From contig CM054135.1 in the NCBI GenBank assembly GCA_028751875.1, positions 3,101,358 through 3,165,357 on the forward strand: a DNA stretch of 64,000 nt. The letters are read 5' to 3'. The DNA comes from Rapana venosa. Taxonomy: Eukaryota; Mollusca; Gastropoda; Neogastropoda; Muricidae. Within the stretch, counting starts at the first letter, position 1, and each line of letters starts with the position of its first letter. This document shows, piece after piece, positions 1-14,300 of this stretch. Both the position numbers and the translations under genes were made by a program. The notes beneath the pieces are model-generated. The model made no database searches. It worked only from the letters and a program-made list of their open reading frames with translations, and was not told the origin of the DNA.

Positions 1-3000
1 CCCCACCCCGTTTTTTTCTAGCCCTCCCCAAGCTCACTTTTTTCCTCTTAAAAACCTATCCTACACCCCGGCCCTCTACCCCCCACCTCACCCCCACATC
101 CCCTTTTTACCAGCCCTCCCCAAAGGCTTCCTCTACCCCTACCATCTCCCCACCCCGTCCTCTTTCTCTACCAAAAACCCCCACCCCGTTTTCATCTACC
201 CTATTCCCCACTTTTCCCCCTTTTTACACCCCACCCCTTTTACCTTTTCCTTTTTTTAAAACCCCCCCCCACCTTCCCCTAACCAAACCCTTCAAATCCA
301 TCTTTCCACCCCCCCACCCTTTCCCCCCCCTCACAATTTTCTTTTTCCCCCCCCTTAAAAAAAAACCCCCCCCCCCAAAAAAAAATAAATTTTCCCCCAA
401 AAACCTCATCCCCCATTCCCCCCTTTAAAACCTACCCCCCCTATCTCTTCTAAACCAACATCCCCCGCTCTACCCAACCTCCACCCCCTGTATCTACCCT
501 ACCACACCTGTCCTACTCAACCCCCCCCTACCTTACCCTGTGTCCTTTACCCACCACCCCCACCCTTCTCTCAACCCCACCTACTCCACCTTTCAAACCT
601 CTACCCTCCTCCAAAACCTGTTTTTCCTACCCACCCCCCCTTTATCTCCCTTTCCCCCACCATTTATCTCTTCCCCACCCTACCTCCACCCTGTCTCCTT
701 CTTACCTTTTTTCCACCCTTCCTCTCTACCCCTAAAACCAAAACCCGTCTTTTTTACCCCCCCCCTTTCACCGTCCTCCTCTAACCTACCCAAAAATCCA
801 CCCCGTCCTCTTTTTTTTTACCCTTCCTCTACTTTTTCCTCCTAAACCCACCCCTTCAAACGTGCTGTCACCCCCACCTGTCCCCCCTTTCCCCCCCCCC
901 TTTAAAAATTTCCTCCCCCTACCCTATCCAACCTCCACCCTGTCCCTTTTTCCTACCCCACCTCCCTTCTCCCTCCCAAAAACCCCCCCTTCCTCCTTAC
1001 CCACCCCCACCTTTGCTCTACCCCTTACAAAGTCCCCTCTAAACCCCCCCCTTCCCCTCTCCCCACCCCCCCTGTTTCTTACCCACCCTCCACCGTCCCT
1101 TCCTAAAACCCCCTCCACCCTGTCCCTTCCCCCCCTTTCCTCCACCCTCTCCCACCCTCCCACCTCCACCCTTCGCCTTACCCAACACACCCCAATGTTT
1201 TCCTTTCATTTTTCCAAACCCCCACCCCTCCCTTTCTACCCTTTTTTTTCCACCTGTCCTCCTTTATCCCCCTCCCCCTTTTTTTCCTTTTGCCTAACCC
1301 CACCACCTTCCTCCTATAAACCCCACCCAACCCTCCACCTGCCCACCACCCCCACTTTCCTCTACCCCCCCCTCCCCTTAAACCCGTCCTCCTCTACCCC
1401 CCCCACCCGGGCCCTCTCATCCCACCCTTTCCTGCTCTATTCTACCCCTACACCCTTCCCCCTACCCCCCCCCACCTGTCCTTCCTCCCCAAACCCCCAC
1501 CTGTCTTCTTTTCCCCAAACCCCCCACCAACCTCCTCACCCACCCTCCCTTTCATCCCTGTCCCCTCTACCCACCTTTCCCCCCTGTTTCCTACCTACCC
1601 CCTCCCAAACCCCTCTTGCCTACCCTACCCAAACCCCCTTCCCACCTAAACACCCCCCCACCTGTCCTCCTAACCACCCTCCAACCTTTCTCCCCCTACC
1701 CCACCTTTCCACTTATCCCACATCCCCCTTTTCTCTACCCTAACCACTTGTCCCCCCACCCTAATCCACCTGTCTCCTTTTCCAACCCCACCCTGTCTAC
1801 GACCCAACCCCCCACCCTGTTCCCCAACTTTTCCTCCTCCACCCTTTTTGTCCTTTTTCCCCACCCTACCCCAACCTTCCCCTATACAGTACCCCAACTG
1901 TCCCCCCTCTACCCCCTCCACCCTTTTTTTTTCCCCTACCCACCCCCCCTTTTTTCTTTCCCCCCCTACCTTTACCTTTTCTCTACATTCCCCCCTACTT
2001 CTTTCCCCCCCCTCCACCTGCCTCCCACCCTTTTCCGACTTCCACCCCATCCCCTTACCCAACCCTTTTCCTGTCTTTTTTCCCCCACCCCCCCTGTCCC
2101 CCTTTTCAAACCCCCAACGTCCCTTACCCCCCCAAACCCCTTTTTTTACCCCCCTCCCCACCCGCCCCCCTCTCAACCCTTTACCTGTTTCCTTAAAATT
2201 CCACCCTTTTTTCTTCTTACCCTTCCTCCGTCTTTTTTTTACACTACCCCACCCTTTCTCCCAAAATTTTACCCCCCCCCTTTACCACCCCTTTTCCATC
2301 CTTTCCCCCCCCTCCCCCCGGTCTTTTCCCCCCCTCCCCAACTGTCCCTTACCCTACACCCTTTCTCCTTTTTTTACCTAAACCCCCCTGCCTCCCCACC
2401 CACCCCCCCTGTCCCCCCTTTTCCCAAAACCCCACCTGTTCCCCTTTACCCAACCTTCTACCCCCCTTTTCCTTCTCTACACCCTTTTCCCCCCTGTCCT
2501 CCCTCCCCTTTCCCCCAAACCTCCCGTTTTTAAAACCAAATTTTCCCCCCTTTTTTCCCCAAAAAATCCCCCCCCTTTTTTACCCCCCCCTTTTTCCCCA
2601 AACCCCCCCTCCCACCCATCCCCCCTTCCTCCTCCCAAAACCCCCCCCCACCAACCTCCCCCGGGGGCCCCCCCCAACCCTCCCCTTCCCCCTCTACCCC
2701 CACCCCCCCTTTTTTTACCCTAAAACCCCACCCCCTCCCCCCCTGCCCCATCCCCCCCCACCCCAACCCCCACCGTCTCCTCTACCAATCTCCTCCACCC
2801 CTTCCCTCCCCTACCTACCCAAAACCCCACCGCCTCCTCCCCCCACCTTCACCTTTTTCCTTCCCAACCCTCCCAATGTTTTCCCCCTTTCCAATTTTCC
2901 CCCTTTTCTCCTCCCCCAAACCTCCCCCCTTCCCTCTTTCCCTATCCCTCCCCTGTCCTCTCTACCCACATCCCCTCCTCTACCCCAACCCACCCCGTCT

Positions 3001-6000
3001 CCCTACTCTACCCCCTCCTGTCCTTCTCTACCAACCCCTTTTTTCCCCCCTGTTCCCTTTAAACCCCCCCCACCCCTCCCCCTTTCCACCAACTCCATCC
3101 CCTTTTCTCCTCTTTCCCACCTCACCCTGTCTCTCACCCTTACCCCCCCGTCCTCCTCTACCCCACTCTCTTTTTTCCCCCCTTCGTCTCAACCCTACCC
3201 CACCTTCCTTCCTCTCCCACCCTTTTCCCCCCTTTTTTCCCCCCTACCCCCACCTCAACCGCTTCTTCCCAAACCCCACCACCATCCCCCTTCCCCTTAT
3301 CCTATCAACCTCCACCCTTCCCCCTTTACCCTACCCCCCTACTTTTTCCTCTCCACCCTACTTTTCCCTTTCTGTCTTAACCCCAAACCCACGTCCTCCA
3401 CCAACCCCTTCAAAAAGCCCCCTCCCCCCCTCCAACCCCCACTGTTTCCCTCTTCTCTACCCCCCCTTCCCCCTATTTTCCCCCACACTCCACCCCCATC
3501 TCCCCCTTTCCCACCCTTCCCTTAACCTACCTTTTTACACTGTCTTCCACCCTCCCCACCTGTTCCTTTCCCCCCCTCCACCTGTCTTCATAACCCAACC
3601 CCACCCTGTCTTTCTCTACAACCCTCCCTTGTCTTCATAACTTACCCTTTTTTCTTCCACCCAAAACCCTCCCCCACTCTCCCCCCTTTTCCCCTTTTCC
3701 CACCTCCCCCACAGTCCTCCTCACCAGCCTTCACCCTTCCCCCCTTTACCCTCGAAAAACCTCCGCCCCCTTCCCCCCCCCCACCCTTCTTTTCATTACC
3801 TAACCCTCCCTTCACCCTGTCCTTCCCTTAACCACACCTCTCCCGCCTCTCTACCCACCCCCCTGTCTCCTACCCCCCCCCTGTTTTCCCCCTAAACCCC
3901 CCCCACCTAACCCCCTTTCCTCCTCACCCAACCCACCCCGTCCCTTTCCCACCCTCCCCCTTTCCCTTTTTTACTTACCCTACCCTTTTCCCTACCCACC
4001 CCACCCTGTCCCCTTCCCAAAACCCCCCCCCCCCCTTCCTCCTCTAACCCACCCACACTACCCGCCCCTTTTCCCTTCCCCCCCCTTCCTCCTCCCAAAC
4101 CCCACTTGCTCCTCTAAACCCCTCCCCAACCTTTTTCCCTAACCCACCCTATCCCGCCTCTTACCCCAAAAATACCCAAAACCCGTTTCCTCTACCCATA
4201 CTCATCCCCTTCCCCCCCAAAAATACCCCCACCATCCGTCTTCCACCACCCTCACCCCCGTCATTTCCCACCCCCAAAAAAACCCCCCCCCAACCACTTT
4301 TTTTAAACCCAACCAAAAACCCCACACCCCCCCCAAAACCACCCCACAAAACCACCCCCCCCAACCCCCACCCACCCAAAACCCCCCCCCACCACCCCCA
4401 CCTTCCCCAAATACCAAAACCCCCCACCAACCCCACTTTTCCACCCTTCCCCCCACCTTAAAAAAACCCCCCCCACCCTGTCCCTCCCCAACTAACCCTT
4501 TTCCTTGTCTTTTTCCTACCTACCCCCCTGTCCTTCTATACCACCCAAACTGTCCAATCCTCCCACCCCCCACCCTGTTTCCCCCACCCCCCCTAAAACC
4601 CCTTTCCCCTTACCTCCCTTACCCTCTTCCTCCCATTTACTTTCTTTCTTTTCCTCCCCTCCACCCTGTCTTTTTCAACTACCTCACCCCTTTTTCACCC
4701 ACCTCCCGCCCCCGTCCCCCTTTCACACCTTTTTCCCTTCTCCTTTCCCCCCCCCCCTCCTGTCCTCCTCTACCTTCCCCCCTTCCCTTAACCCACCCCA
4801 CCCTGTCCCCCTTACCCCAAACCACCCCTTTCCTCTTCCCCCTTTTAACCCTTCTTCCTCACCTTTTTTACCTACCTCCTTTCCACTACCCCACCCTGCT
4901 TTTCCTAATTTTAAACCCTTCCTCCTTATCCCCAAACCCCCCCCTGTCCCTCCCACCCCCTCCTGTCCTCTTTCCCTACCCCCCCCCTGTTTCCCTCCCT
5001 CCTTCCCTGTTCCCTTTTCCCTACCCCCCCCCCCCACTTTCCTTAAATACCCTACCCTCCCCCTTTTTTCCCTAAACCCACCCTCTTCTCCCTACCCCCG
5101 TCTACCCCCCCCCCCCCACCCGTCCCCCTCTCACCACTTTCCCCCGTCCCCGTACCCCCCCCACCCTGCGCCTTACCCCCTTCAACCCATCCACCTAATC
5201 CCCCCCCCTGTTCTCCTCTGCCACCCCTTTTCACCTCCCAACTCACGTCCACCCTGCCTCCTTTACCCTACCCCCACCCGTCTGTGTACCCCACCCCCCA
5301 ACCCCGTCTAACCCTTTTCCACCCTCCACCTGTTCCACCATACCCTCTTTCCCCCCCCTTTTCCCTGTAAAATTCCCCACCCCCCACCTTTCCCCCTACC
5401 CAACCCACTTTTCCTCTTCCCACCCTTTCCCCCTTCCCTCTACCCCCTACCCCCTCCCCCGTCTTTACCCAATCTCCACCCTGCCTCCTTTCCCCCCCCC
5501 CTTTTTCGTCCCTCCCTCACCCCCTTTCCTCCTACCCCCCACCCCACCCTGCCTCATTCTTACCCCAAAGTCCTCCCTACCTCCCCCTTTACCCCCGTCT
5601 TCCTCTACCTACACCTGTCTTTTTTTTTCCCACCCTCCCCCCTGTCTTTTTCCCCAACCCACCTGTTTCCCTACATCCCCCCCTCTCCTCCTTTTCTTTT
5701 CCCTTTGTCCTCCCCTTCCCTACCCCCCCCTGTCCTCCTTTACCTCCCCCCCCTTTCCCTTTAACCCTACCACCCCCCTGTCCTCCCTTTTCCCTACCCC
5801 CCTAAACCCATCTTTCTTACACAAAACCCCCCCCATCCTCTCTTCCCTATCCCCCGCTCTTTACCCCCCTCCCCCCCCGTTCTCTTTACCAAACCCCCCC
5901 ACCCTGTCCCTTTCTAACCACTTTACCTCCTTCGTTCCCACCCTAAACCCAGCCTCTTTTAACCCCACCCTGTCCCACTCTAACCCCCCCCTCCCCCCTG

Positions 6001-7080
6001 TCCAATCCCCCCCCCAAATTTTTCTCTCTAACCCCCCTGTTGCCTCCTCTACCCCCTTAACTACACTTCCTTACCTAAACCCCCCCTTTCCCCCCCTCTG
6101 CCCTCCCCAAACCCCACCCGGGCTTTTCTACCCTAAAACCCCCCCCCTCCCTTCTCCCCTTAAACCCCAAAACCCCCCAAATTTTCTTTCTACCTTACCC
6201 TTCCCCCCCTTTCCTCCTACCTACCCCCCCCCCACCCTGTCCTCCCTTAAACCCCACCTCCAACCTTCCCCTACCCAACCCTTTACCCTTTCCTTCTCTA
6301 CCCCACCCTCATGTTCTCCCTTTTCCCCTCTCCACTGTCCTCCTTTTTCCACCCTCCACCCTTTCTCTCTACCCACCCCCACCCTGTCCCCTCACCCCAT
6401 CCCCCCCTTCTTACCCCAAACCCCCCCCCTGTCGCCTCTACCCTACCCCCCACCTGTCCTCCTCTAAACCACCAAAAAACCTGTCCTCCTTTTTCCTCCC
6501 CCCCCTGTCTCACTACTCTACCACCACCCCTTTTTTCCCCTACCCCCCTACCTTGGTCCCCCCAAACCCCCCCCCCCCCCCCCCCAATTTTTCCTCACCC
6601 ATCCACCTTCCCCCCTTCCAATCACCACCCCACCCTCCCCGTGCTCCCCTACCCACCCTTCCCCCCCCCTTTTCCCCCTCCCCTACCCCACCTCCCTTCT
6701 TCCTATACCCTTCCCCCCATTTTTCCTTCCTCCCTATCTCCCCCCCCTCCACCCGCCTCTTTTCCCCCCTTAAATTTTTCCCCCTTCCTTACCCTACTCC
6801 TTTTTTTTCTCCTCTACCCACCCCACTGTCCCCCTTTTAAACCCCACCCATTCAAAATTGTCCCCCACCCCAACCCCCCTCCACCCGTCCCTTTTCCCTC
6901 CCCCACCTGTTCCTTCCCAACCCACTATCCCCTCTAAACCCCCCCCTTTTCCCTTCACCTCACCCTTTTTTCCTCCCTAACCCTTTCCTTTTACCTTCCC
7001 CCTTTTCAAACCTACCCCCACCTGTCCTTCTCTACCCACCCCCCCCCCGTCTTCGTCCCACCCTTCTCCTCTACCCTACC
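1..7080. repeat. Satellite sub-block with inflated C and T homopolymers
   Basis: The 27-bp periodicity is recognisable only in places, for example the landmark around 4493-4560, which matches 7107-7190 and 8347-8430. Long C runs and T runs interrupt most units, and A-runs such as 361-389 appear. The pattern of stretched homopolymers, rather than random substitution, suggests poor long-read consensus across a hard repeat, although genuine divergence cannot be excluded. Confidence 0.75.
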
Positions 7081-9230
7081 CCCCACTCCACCCTGTCCTC
7101 CTCCTCTACCTAACCCTTTTCCTTGTCTTTTTCTACCTACCCACCCTGTCCTGCTATACTCTACCCCAAACTGTCCTACTCCTCGCCACCCTCCACCCTG
7201 TCCTCCTCTACAATGCCCTTCACCCGTTCTTCCTTTACCATTCACCTTTCTTTCTTTAACCTACCCTCCACCCTTTCTTTTTATATATTACACCGTCTTG
7301 TCTTCCACTACCCTACCCAGCCCTATCCTCCTTTACACTACCCTTTTCCCTGTCCTCCTCTATCCTACCCTCCCTCCTGTCCTCCGCTACCCTTCCCCAC
7401 CATGTCCTCCTGTACCCTACCTTCCACCCTGTCCTCCTCTACCCACCATCCACCCTGTCATCTTCCACCTTACCCTTTATGATATCTTCCTCTATCTTTC
7501 ACCCTACCTCCTTTTCCCTACCCCACCATCCACCCTGTCTTTTTCTAAACTACAACTCCATGTCCTCCTCTATCCCAACCCACACCCTGTACCCTGCCCT
7601 ACCCTCCACCCGGTCCTGCTCTACTCTACCCTACACCCTGTCTTCCTCTAAACCATCCTTCACCCTGACCTCTACCCTACCCCATCCTCCATCTTGTCCT
7701 CTACTCACCCCGCCCTCCACCCTGTCCTCCTCTAACCCACCCTATATTCATCCCTATCCTCCTCAACCCTACCCCACACTCCATCCTGTCCTCCTCTACC
7801 CCACCTTCTACCCTGTCCAACCGTACTCAACCCGCAATCCTGTCTTGCTCTACCCCACTTCCACCCTATCCTACCATAACTACCCTCAACCCTGTCCTCC
7901 TCTACTCCATCCTCAAACCTGTTCTCCTCTGCCACACCCTATTCCAGCCTCCATCTCACACTCAACCCTGTCCTTCTCTACCCTATACTCCACCTTGTCC
8001 TCCTCTACCCTAAACTCCACCCTGTCCTCCTTTACCATACCCTATACCCTGTCAAACGCTACCCAACCCTCCACCCTGTCCAACTCTATCCTACTCTCCA
8101 CCCTGTTGTCCTATACCCTATCCTACCTTCCAACCCATCACCCTCTACCCTACCGTATCCTCCACACTGTCAACCTCTACCCTCCCCTCCACCCTTTTTT
8201 CCTCTACCCTACCCCATCTTGTCATCTTCCCCACCCTACCTTCCAACCTGTCCTTCTCTACACTACCCCGCCCTCCACCCTGTCTTCTACCCCACTCTCC
8301 ATCCTGTCCTCTTCTACCATGCTCAACACTCTACCCTGTCCTCCCTAATCCTTTTCCTTGCCTTTTTCTACCCTACCCCACCCTGTCCTATACTCTACCG
8401 CAGACTGTCCTACTCTACGCCAACCTCCACCCTGTCCTCTATACCCCACCCTCCACCCTGCCTTCCTCTACCATACCCTTCACCCTGTCTTCCTCTACCA
8501 TTCACCCTGTTTTTCTTTACCATACCCTCCTCCACCCTGTCTTTTTCTACACTACCCCACCCTGTCTTCCACTACCCTTCCCAGCCTTGTCCTCCTTTAC
8601 ACTAACCTCTTCCTTGTCCTCCTCTACCCTACCCTCCTTCCTACGCTCCACCCTGTCCTCCTTTACCCTACCCCACAGTAAACCCTATATTTCTCTACAA
8701 TACCCTACCTTATCATCCTCTACCCTATCCCACCTGTCCTCCTTTACCCTTCTCTCCACCCTGTTCTCCTTTACCCAACCCTCTAACCCTTCCTTCTCTG
8801 CACCACATCACACTCCACCCTTTTCCTGCTGTACCCATTCCTCAAACCTGCCCTCCTATACCCCACCCTGTCATACCCTACCCAACCCTGAACCCTGACA
8901 ACCATCCTTCCATCCAACTCGTTCTACTCTACCCCATCGTCCACCCTGTCCTCCTCTATCCCTCCTTACCCTACAACCTGTCCTGTAGCCTACCCAACCC
9001 TTCACTTTGTCCCCCTCTACCCTACCCTACACGCTGTCTTGTGCTACCCTACCTCACCCACCATCCTGTCCTCCTCTAGCCAACCCTCCACCCTGTCTTC
9101 TTCTACCCTACCCTCTCCTCTTTCCTGTCCTGCTCTACACTACCCAGCCCTCCACCCTGTCCTCCTCTACCCCACCTTCCACCTGTTTTCCCTCTACCCC
9201 CACCCTCCACCTGTCCCTCTACCCAACCCT
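7081..9230. repeat. Clean satellite sub-block, first higher-order copy
   Basis: Units are regular and close to the consensus. Rare variants seen here (GTACTCAACCCGCAA at 7823, CAGACTGTCC at 8401, CCTGTCCTGTAGCC near 8978) return in the same order about 3.88-3.90 kb downstream, so this block is one copy of a larger repeated unit. Confidence 0.85.
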
Positions 9231-11300
9231 CATTCCTCTACCTGTCCCTGTCCCCTTTACCCAAACCTTTACCCTTCCTTCTCTTAACCCTAACCTTCCC
9301 TTAACCTTTACCTTTCTCCTCCCCACCTCCACTGTCCCTCTACCCACCTTTACCTTTTTCTCCACCTCTCATCCCTCTCTATTTCTCGTCCACCTTCTCC
9401 TCACTCCTCACATGTCCCTCTCCTACCCCATTCCTCTCTCCCTTTCCACTTCTCTACCAAACCACCCTTCTCTTACCCACCCTCATCCGTCCCCTCTATC
9501 CCTACCTACTTTTCCTGTCTCTTACCCACCCCCCCACCTTCCATCTCTCATAACCTTAATATTTTCTCCTTCCCTACCTCCACAATCTTCTCCTCTATTC
9601 ATTCCTTCCTACCCTTTCTTCCTCCTTATACCCTATCTTCACCTGTCCTCTTTTACCTAACCCCCCCTACCTGTCTCTCTCTACCTAATCCACATGTTCT
9701 CTACCCAACCTCCCAACCTGTCGTTTCTCTCTACCCCACCTACTCAACCTGTTTCCTGACCTAACCAACCCATTCACCTGTCCTACTATCTACCACAACC
9801 ACCCACCCTGTCCTTACCCTACTATACATCACTACCTTACCACCTACCAATTGTTCTCACTAGTTGCCTACCCTACCTACCCAAATCTCATTACTCCAAA
9901 AACTCACCCTCTCTCACCAACAATGAATCTCCTATACCCAAACCTTCAACCTACCCTCTCTACTCACCCTAATCCAAACAAACATTACACTTTTACCTAC
10001 CCCAACCTCCATCCACCTGTCATCAATACCCTACACACCACCACAAGTCTTCTCTAACCCAACCCCACCCTAACAATCGCTACCTACCTCATACATACCT
10101 TAAAAATCCCAACACTCTACCCTTATACCCAACGCCTCAACTGTCCTCACCTACCTACCATCACCTATATCCTCCTTCACTATACGAAACCATCCCACAC
10201 AACCTCACTTTTACATAACATCTACCTAGTCCTACTACCATACCCACAAACCTCATCTACCATAAACTACTAACCACATGTCCCAAACCAAAACTCAACT
10301 CAAATTGTCATATCCATACCCACCAACTCCACCTGTCCTCATCTAAAAACCTCAAAACCTGACTCAATACATAACCTACACCTCCAACTCCTCAACACCA
10401 TACCTCACCCAACCTGTCCATCTAAAATAATACCCTTACCAACTGTCCATTACCATACCCACCCAATGTCTCCTTACAACATCCCACCCTTGTCTATACC
10501 ACACACTCACCTGTTCCTTACTCACCTACCCTTAACAGTCCTACCTAACCCCCAAACCTTAAACCCTCCTATCCACCCTGTCCTGTCTACTCTACCCTAC
10601 ACCCGTCTTCACCCAACAGTCACTATCTAAAAATAGCCTAACACCAACCTATCCGACTTACCAACCACATAACTGTCCTCCTTAACCCACCTACAATAAA
10701 AACCTTCCTCATACCCCACCAACCAACCATATATACATAACACTACCACCCAACCTCTCTCTCCCCCAACCCTGTCTCCATCTACAAATCACCCCCACCC
10801 TATCCTACTACCATACACCATCTCACCCTGTCCTCCTCTACCCATACCACCCTGTCCTAACTACCTTACCCTGTCCTATTCTTACTTACCCAACTTTCCA
10901 ATCTGTCCATCTACCCTAAACACTCCTCCTCACCCACCCTACCTCAAATCTACCATACCCACCCACCTCCAACCCTGTCCACTCTAACTCACCCACCAAT
11001 AGATTATTCTACCTACCCACTACTCAACCAAATTCCTCCTCTACCCATACCTTCCACCATCATCCTCTAACCTATTACACTGTCCTCCCTACCCCTCCTT
11101 CCTTCTCCGCCTCCACCTTCTCAAACCCTACCATAACCTGTCCTTCTCTACCCCACCCTCCACCCGTACATTGCCTATTACCTCATCCCTTCCTCCTCTA
11201 CCTAATAAACTACACTAAACACCTTCCTCTCTAACACACTATCTTCCACACTGTCTCCTCTACCTACCCTATCCACCAACCTTCCTGCCTACTCTACCTC
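9231..11300. repeat. Degenerate, A-enriched satellite sub-block
   Basis: The CTGTCCTCCTCTACC core becomes infrequent, A content rises (for example 9850-10450) and the 27-bp step is hard to follow, but sequence remains almost G-free on the + strand and short satellite-like pieces persist (10570-10600, 10820-10860). It separates two clean blocks that are themselves near-copies. It may be an old, unhomogenised part of the array or an error-rich consensus region. Confidence 0.7.
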
Positions 11301-14300
11301 ATATTCCATCATGTCCTCCTTTACCCACCTCCACCTTTTTTTACTTTTTACCATAACCACCCTGTCCTCCTTATACCCTATCCCCAACCCAGTCTTACCC
11401 CTACCAACACTCCACACTGTTCGCCTCTACCCCCCCCCCCCCTACACCCTTAAACACTGTCCTCCTCTATCCTACCCAACACCCTGTACCATGCCCTACC
11501 CTCCACCCTCTTTTCTCTACTCTGCTCTACACCCTGTCTTCCTCTACTCCATCCTCCACCCTTTCCTCTACACTACCCCACCCTCCATCCTATATTCTAC
11601 TTCACCCAACCCTCCAACCTGTCCTCCTCTAACCCCGCCCTACATCCATCTCTGTCCTCCTCTACCCTACCCCACACTCACCCTGTCCTCCTCTACCCCT
11701 CCTTCCGCCCTGTCCTACCGTACCCCACCCGCAACCCTGTCTTGCTCTACCCCACCCCCACCCTATCCTACCATAACTACCCTCCACTCTGTCCTCCTCT
11801 ACTCCACCCTCCAACCTGTTCTCCTCTACCCACCCTATCGCAGCCTCTATCCCACGCTCCACCCTGTCCTCCTCTACCCTATACTCCACCTTGTCCCCCC
11901 CTACCCTATACTCCACCCTGTCTTCCTTTACCATACCCTGTACCCTGTCATACGCTACCTAAACCCCCACCCTGTCCAACTTTATCCTACCCTCCAACCT
12001 GTTGTCCTATACCCTACCCTACCTTTCAACCTATCCCCCTCTACCCTACCGTATCCTCCACACTGTCAACCTCTACCCTACCCTCCACCCTTTTTTCCTC
12101 TACCCTACCCCATCTTGTCATCTTCCCCACCCTACCTTCCGACCTGTTCTCCTCTACACTTCCCCGCCCTCCACCCTGTCTTCTACCCCACTCTCCACGC
12201 TGTCCTCCTCTACCCTGCCTGACATTCCACCCTGTCCTCCTCTACCTAATCCTTTTCCTTGTCCTTTTCTACCCTACCCTGTCCTCCTATACACTACCCC
12301 AGACTGTCCTACTCTACGCCAACTTTCACCCTGTCCTACTCTACCCCACCGACCACCCTGCCTTCCTCTACAATACCCTTCACCCTGTCTTCCTCTACCA
12401 TTCACTCTGTCTTTCTTTACCCTACCCTCCATCCTGTCTTTTTCTACACTACACTACCCTGTCTTCCACTACCCTTCCCATCCCTGTCCCCCTTTACACT
12501 ACGCTCTTCCATGTCCTCCTTTACCCTACCCTCCAATCTTTCCTCCTTTACCCTATACCACTGTAAATCTATCTTTTTCTACACTACCCCACCCTATCCT
12601 CCTCTACCCTATCCCACCTGTCCTCCTTTACCCTTACCTCCACCCTGTTCTTCTTTACCCAACCTTCTACCCTGTCCTTCTCTACACCACATTCCACCCT
12701 GTCCTACCGTACCCATCCCTCAAACCTGCCCTCCTATACCCCACCTGTCCTACCCTACCCCACCCTCCACCCTGTCCACCACCCCGCCCTCCCACTTGTT
12801 CTGCTCTACCCCATCGTCCACCCTGTCCTCCTCTATCCCTCCTTACCCTACAACCTGTCCTGTAGCCTACTCAACCCTCCACTCTGTCCCCCTCTACCCA
12901 ACCCTACACCCTGTTTTGTGCTACCCTACCTCATCCTCCATCCTGCCATCCCCTAGCCAACCCTCCACCCTGTCTTCCTCTACCATACCCTCTCCTCCAC
13001 CCTGTCCTCCCCTACTAACCCAACCTTCTACCCTGTCCTCCTCTACCCCACCTTCCACCTGTTTTCCTTTACCCAACCCTCCACATGTCCTCCTCTATTC
13101 CAACCTCCACCCTTTCTTCTCTACCGCATCTTCCACCCTATCCTCCTCTACCCTATATCCCACCCTGTCCTCCTTCTACCCTAACATCCACCTTTCATCT
13201 ACCACAACCTTCACCCTGTCGTCCTCTACCCTACTTATCCTCCACCTTTTCCTTTTTACCTATCCCACGCTGTCTTCCTTGACTCCTACCTCCTATTACC
13301 CTGTCCTCTCTTTTCTTTACCCACCAGCCACCCTGTCCCTCCTACCCTATTCTCTACTTTGTCCTCCTCTACCTTCCACTACCTTCCATTCTGTTTTTCT
13401 ACCCTAACCACACTTCCTCCTCTACCCTACCCTTACCTTCAAATTGCCCTCATCTCCTTAGCACATCCACCACTGTCCTCCTACTTCCCCTACCTCCACC
13501 CTGTCCTCCTTTACCCTACCCTCCACCCTGTCCTCCTCTACCCTACCCCACCTTGTCTTCCTATCCCCTCTCCCACCCTGTCTTCCTCTACCCTACCCTT
13601 CACCCTGTCCTCCTTTACCCTACCCCACAGTAAACCCTTTCTTTTTTCTACACTACCCCACCCTATCCTCCTCTACCCTATCCCACCCTGTCCTCCTTAC
13701 CCTTCCCTCCACTCTGTTCTCCTTTACCCTACACTCCACCCTGTCCTCCTCTACGCTACCTTACCCTTTACCTTGTCCTTCTCTACACCACATTCCACTC
13801 TGTCCCTCCGTACCCATCCCTCAACCCTGCCCTCCTATACCCCACCCACCACCTGTCCTACCCTACACCACCCTCCACCCTGTCCACCATCTCGCCCTCC
13901 AACTTGTTCTGCTCTACCCCATCGTCCATCCTGTTCTCCTCTATCCCCCCTTACCCTCCAACCTGTCCTGTAGCCTACCCAAGCCTCCACTCTGTCCTAC
14001 TCTACCCTATCCTACACCCTGTCTTCTGCTACCCTACCTCACCCTCCATCCTGTCCTCCTCTAGCCAGCCCTCCACACTGTCTTCCTCTACCCTACCATC
14101 TCCCCCACCCTGTCCTCTTCTACTCAACACAACCCTCTACCCTGTCCTCCTCTACCCTACTCTCCAACGTATCCACCTCTACCCTACCCTTTATCCTCTC
14201 CTTCTCTACCCCACCTCCACCTGTCCTCCTCTACCAACCCACCACATGCCTCTATTCCACCCTCCACCCTTTCCTCCTTTACCACATCTCACCCTGTCCT

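Noticed and set aside
862..1743. Long proline/serine/leucine-rich open frame that looks like a secreted or mucin-like protein
   Set aside because: It lies in the pyrimidine satellite. All + frames are open because stop codons are rare in such sequence, and no start context, splice structure or conserved domain is visible.
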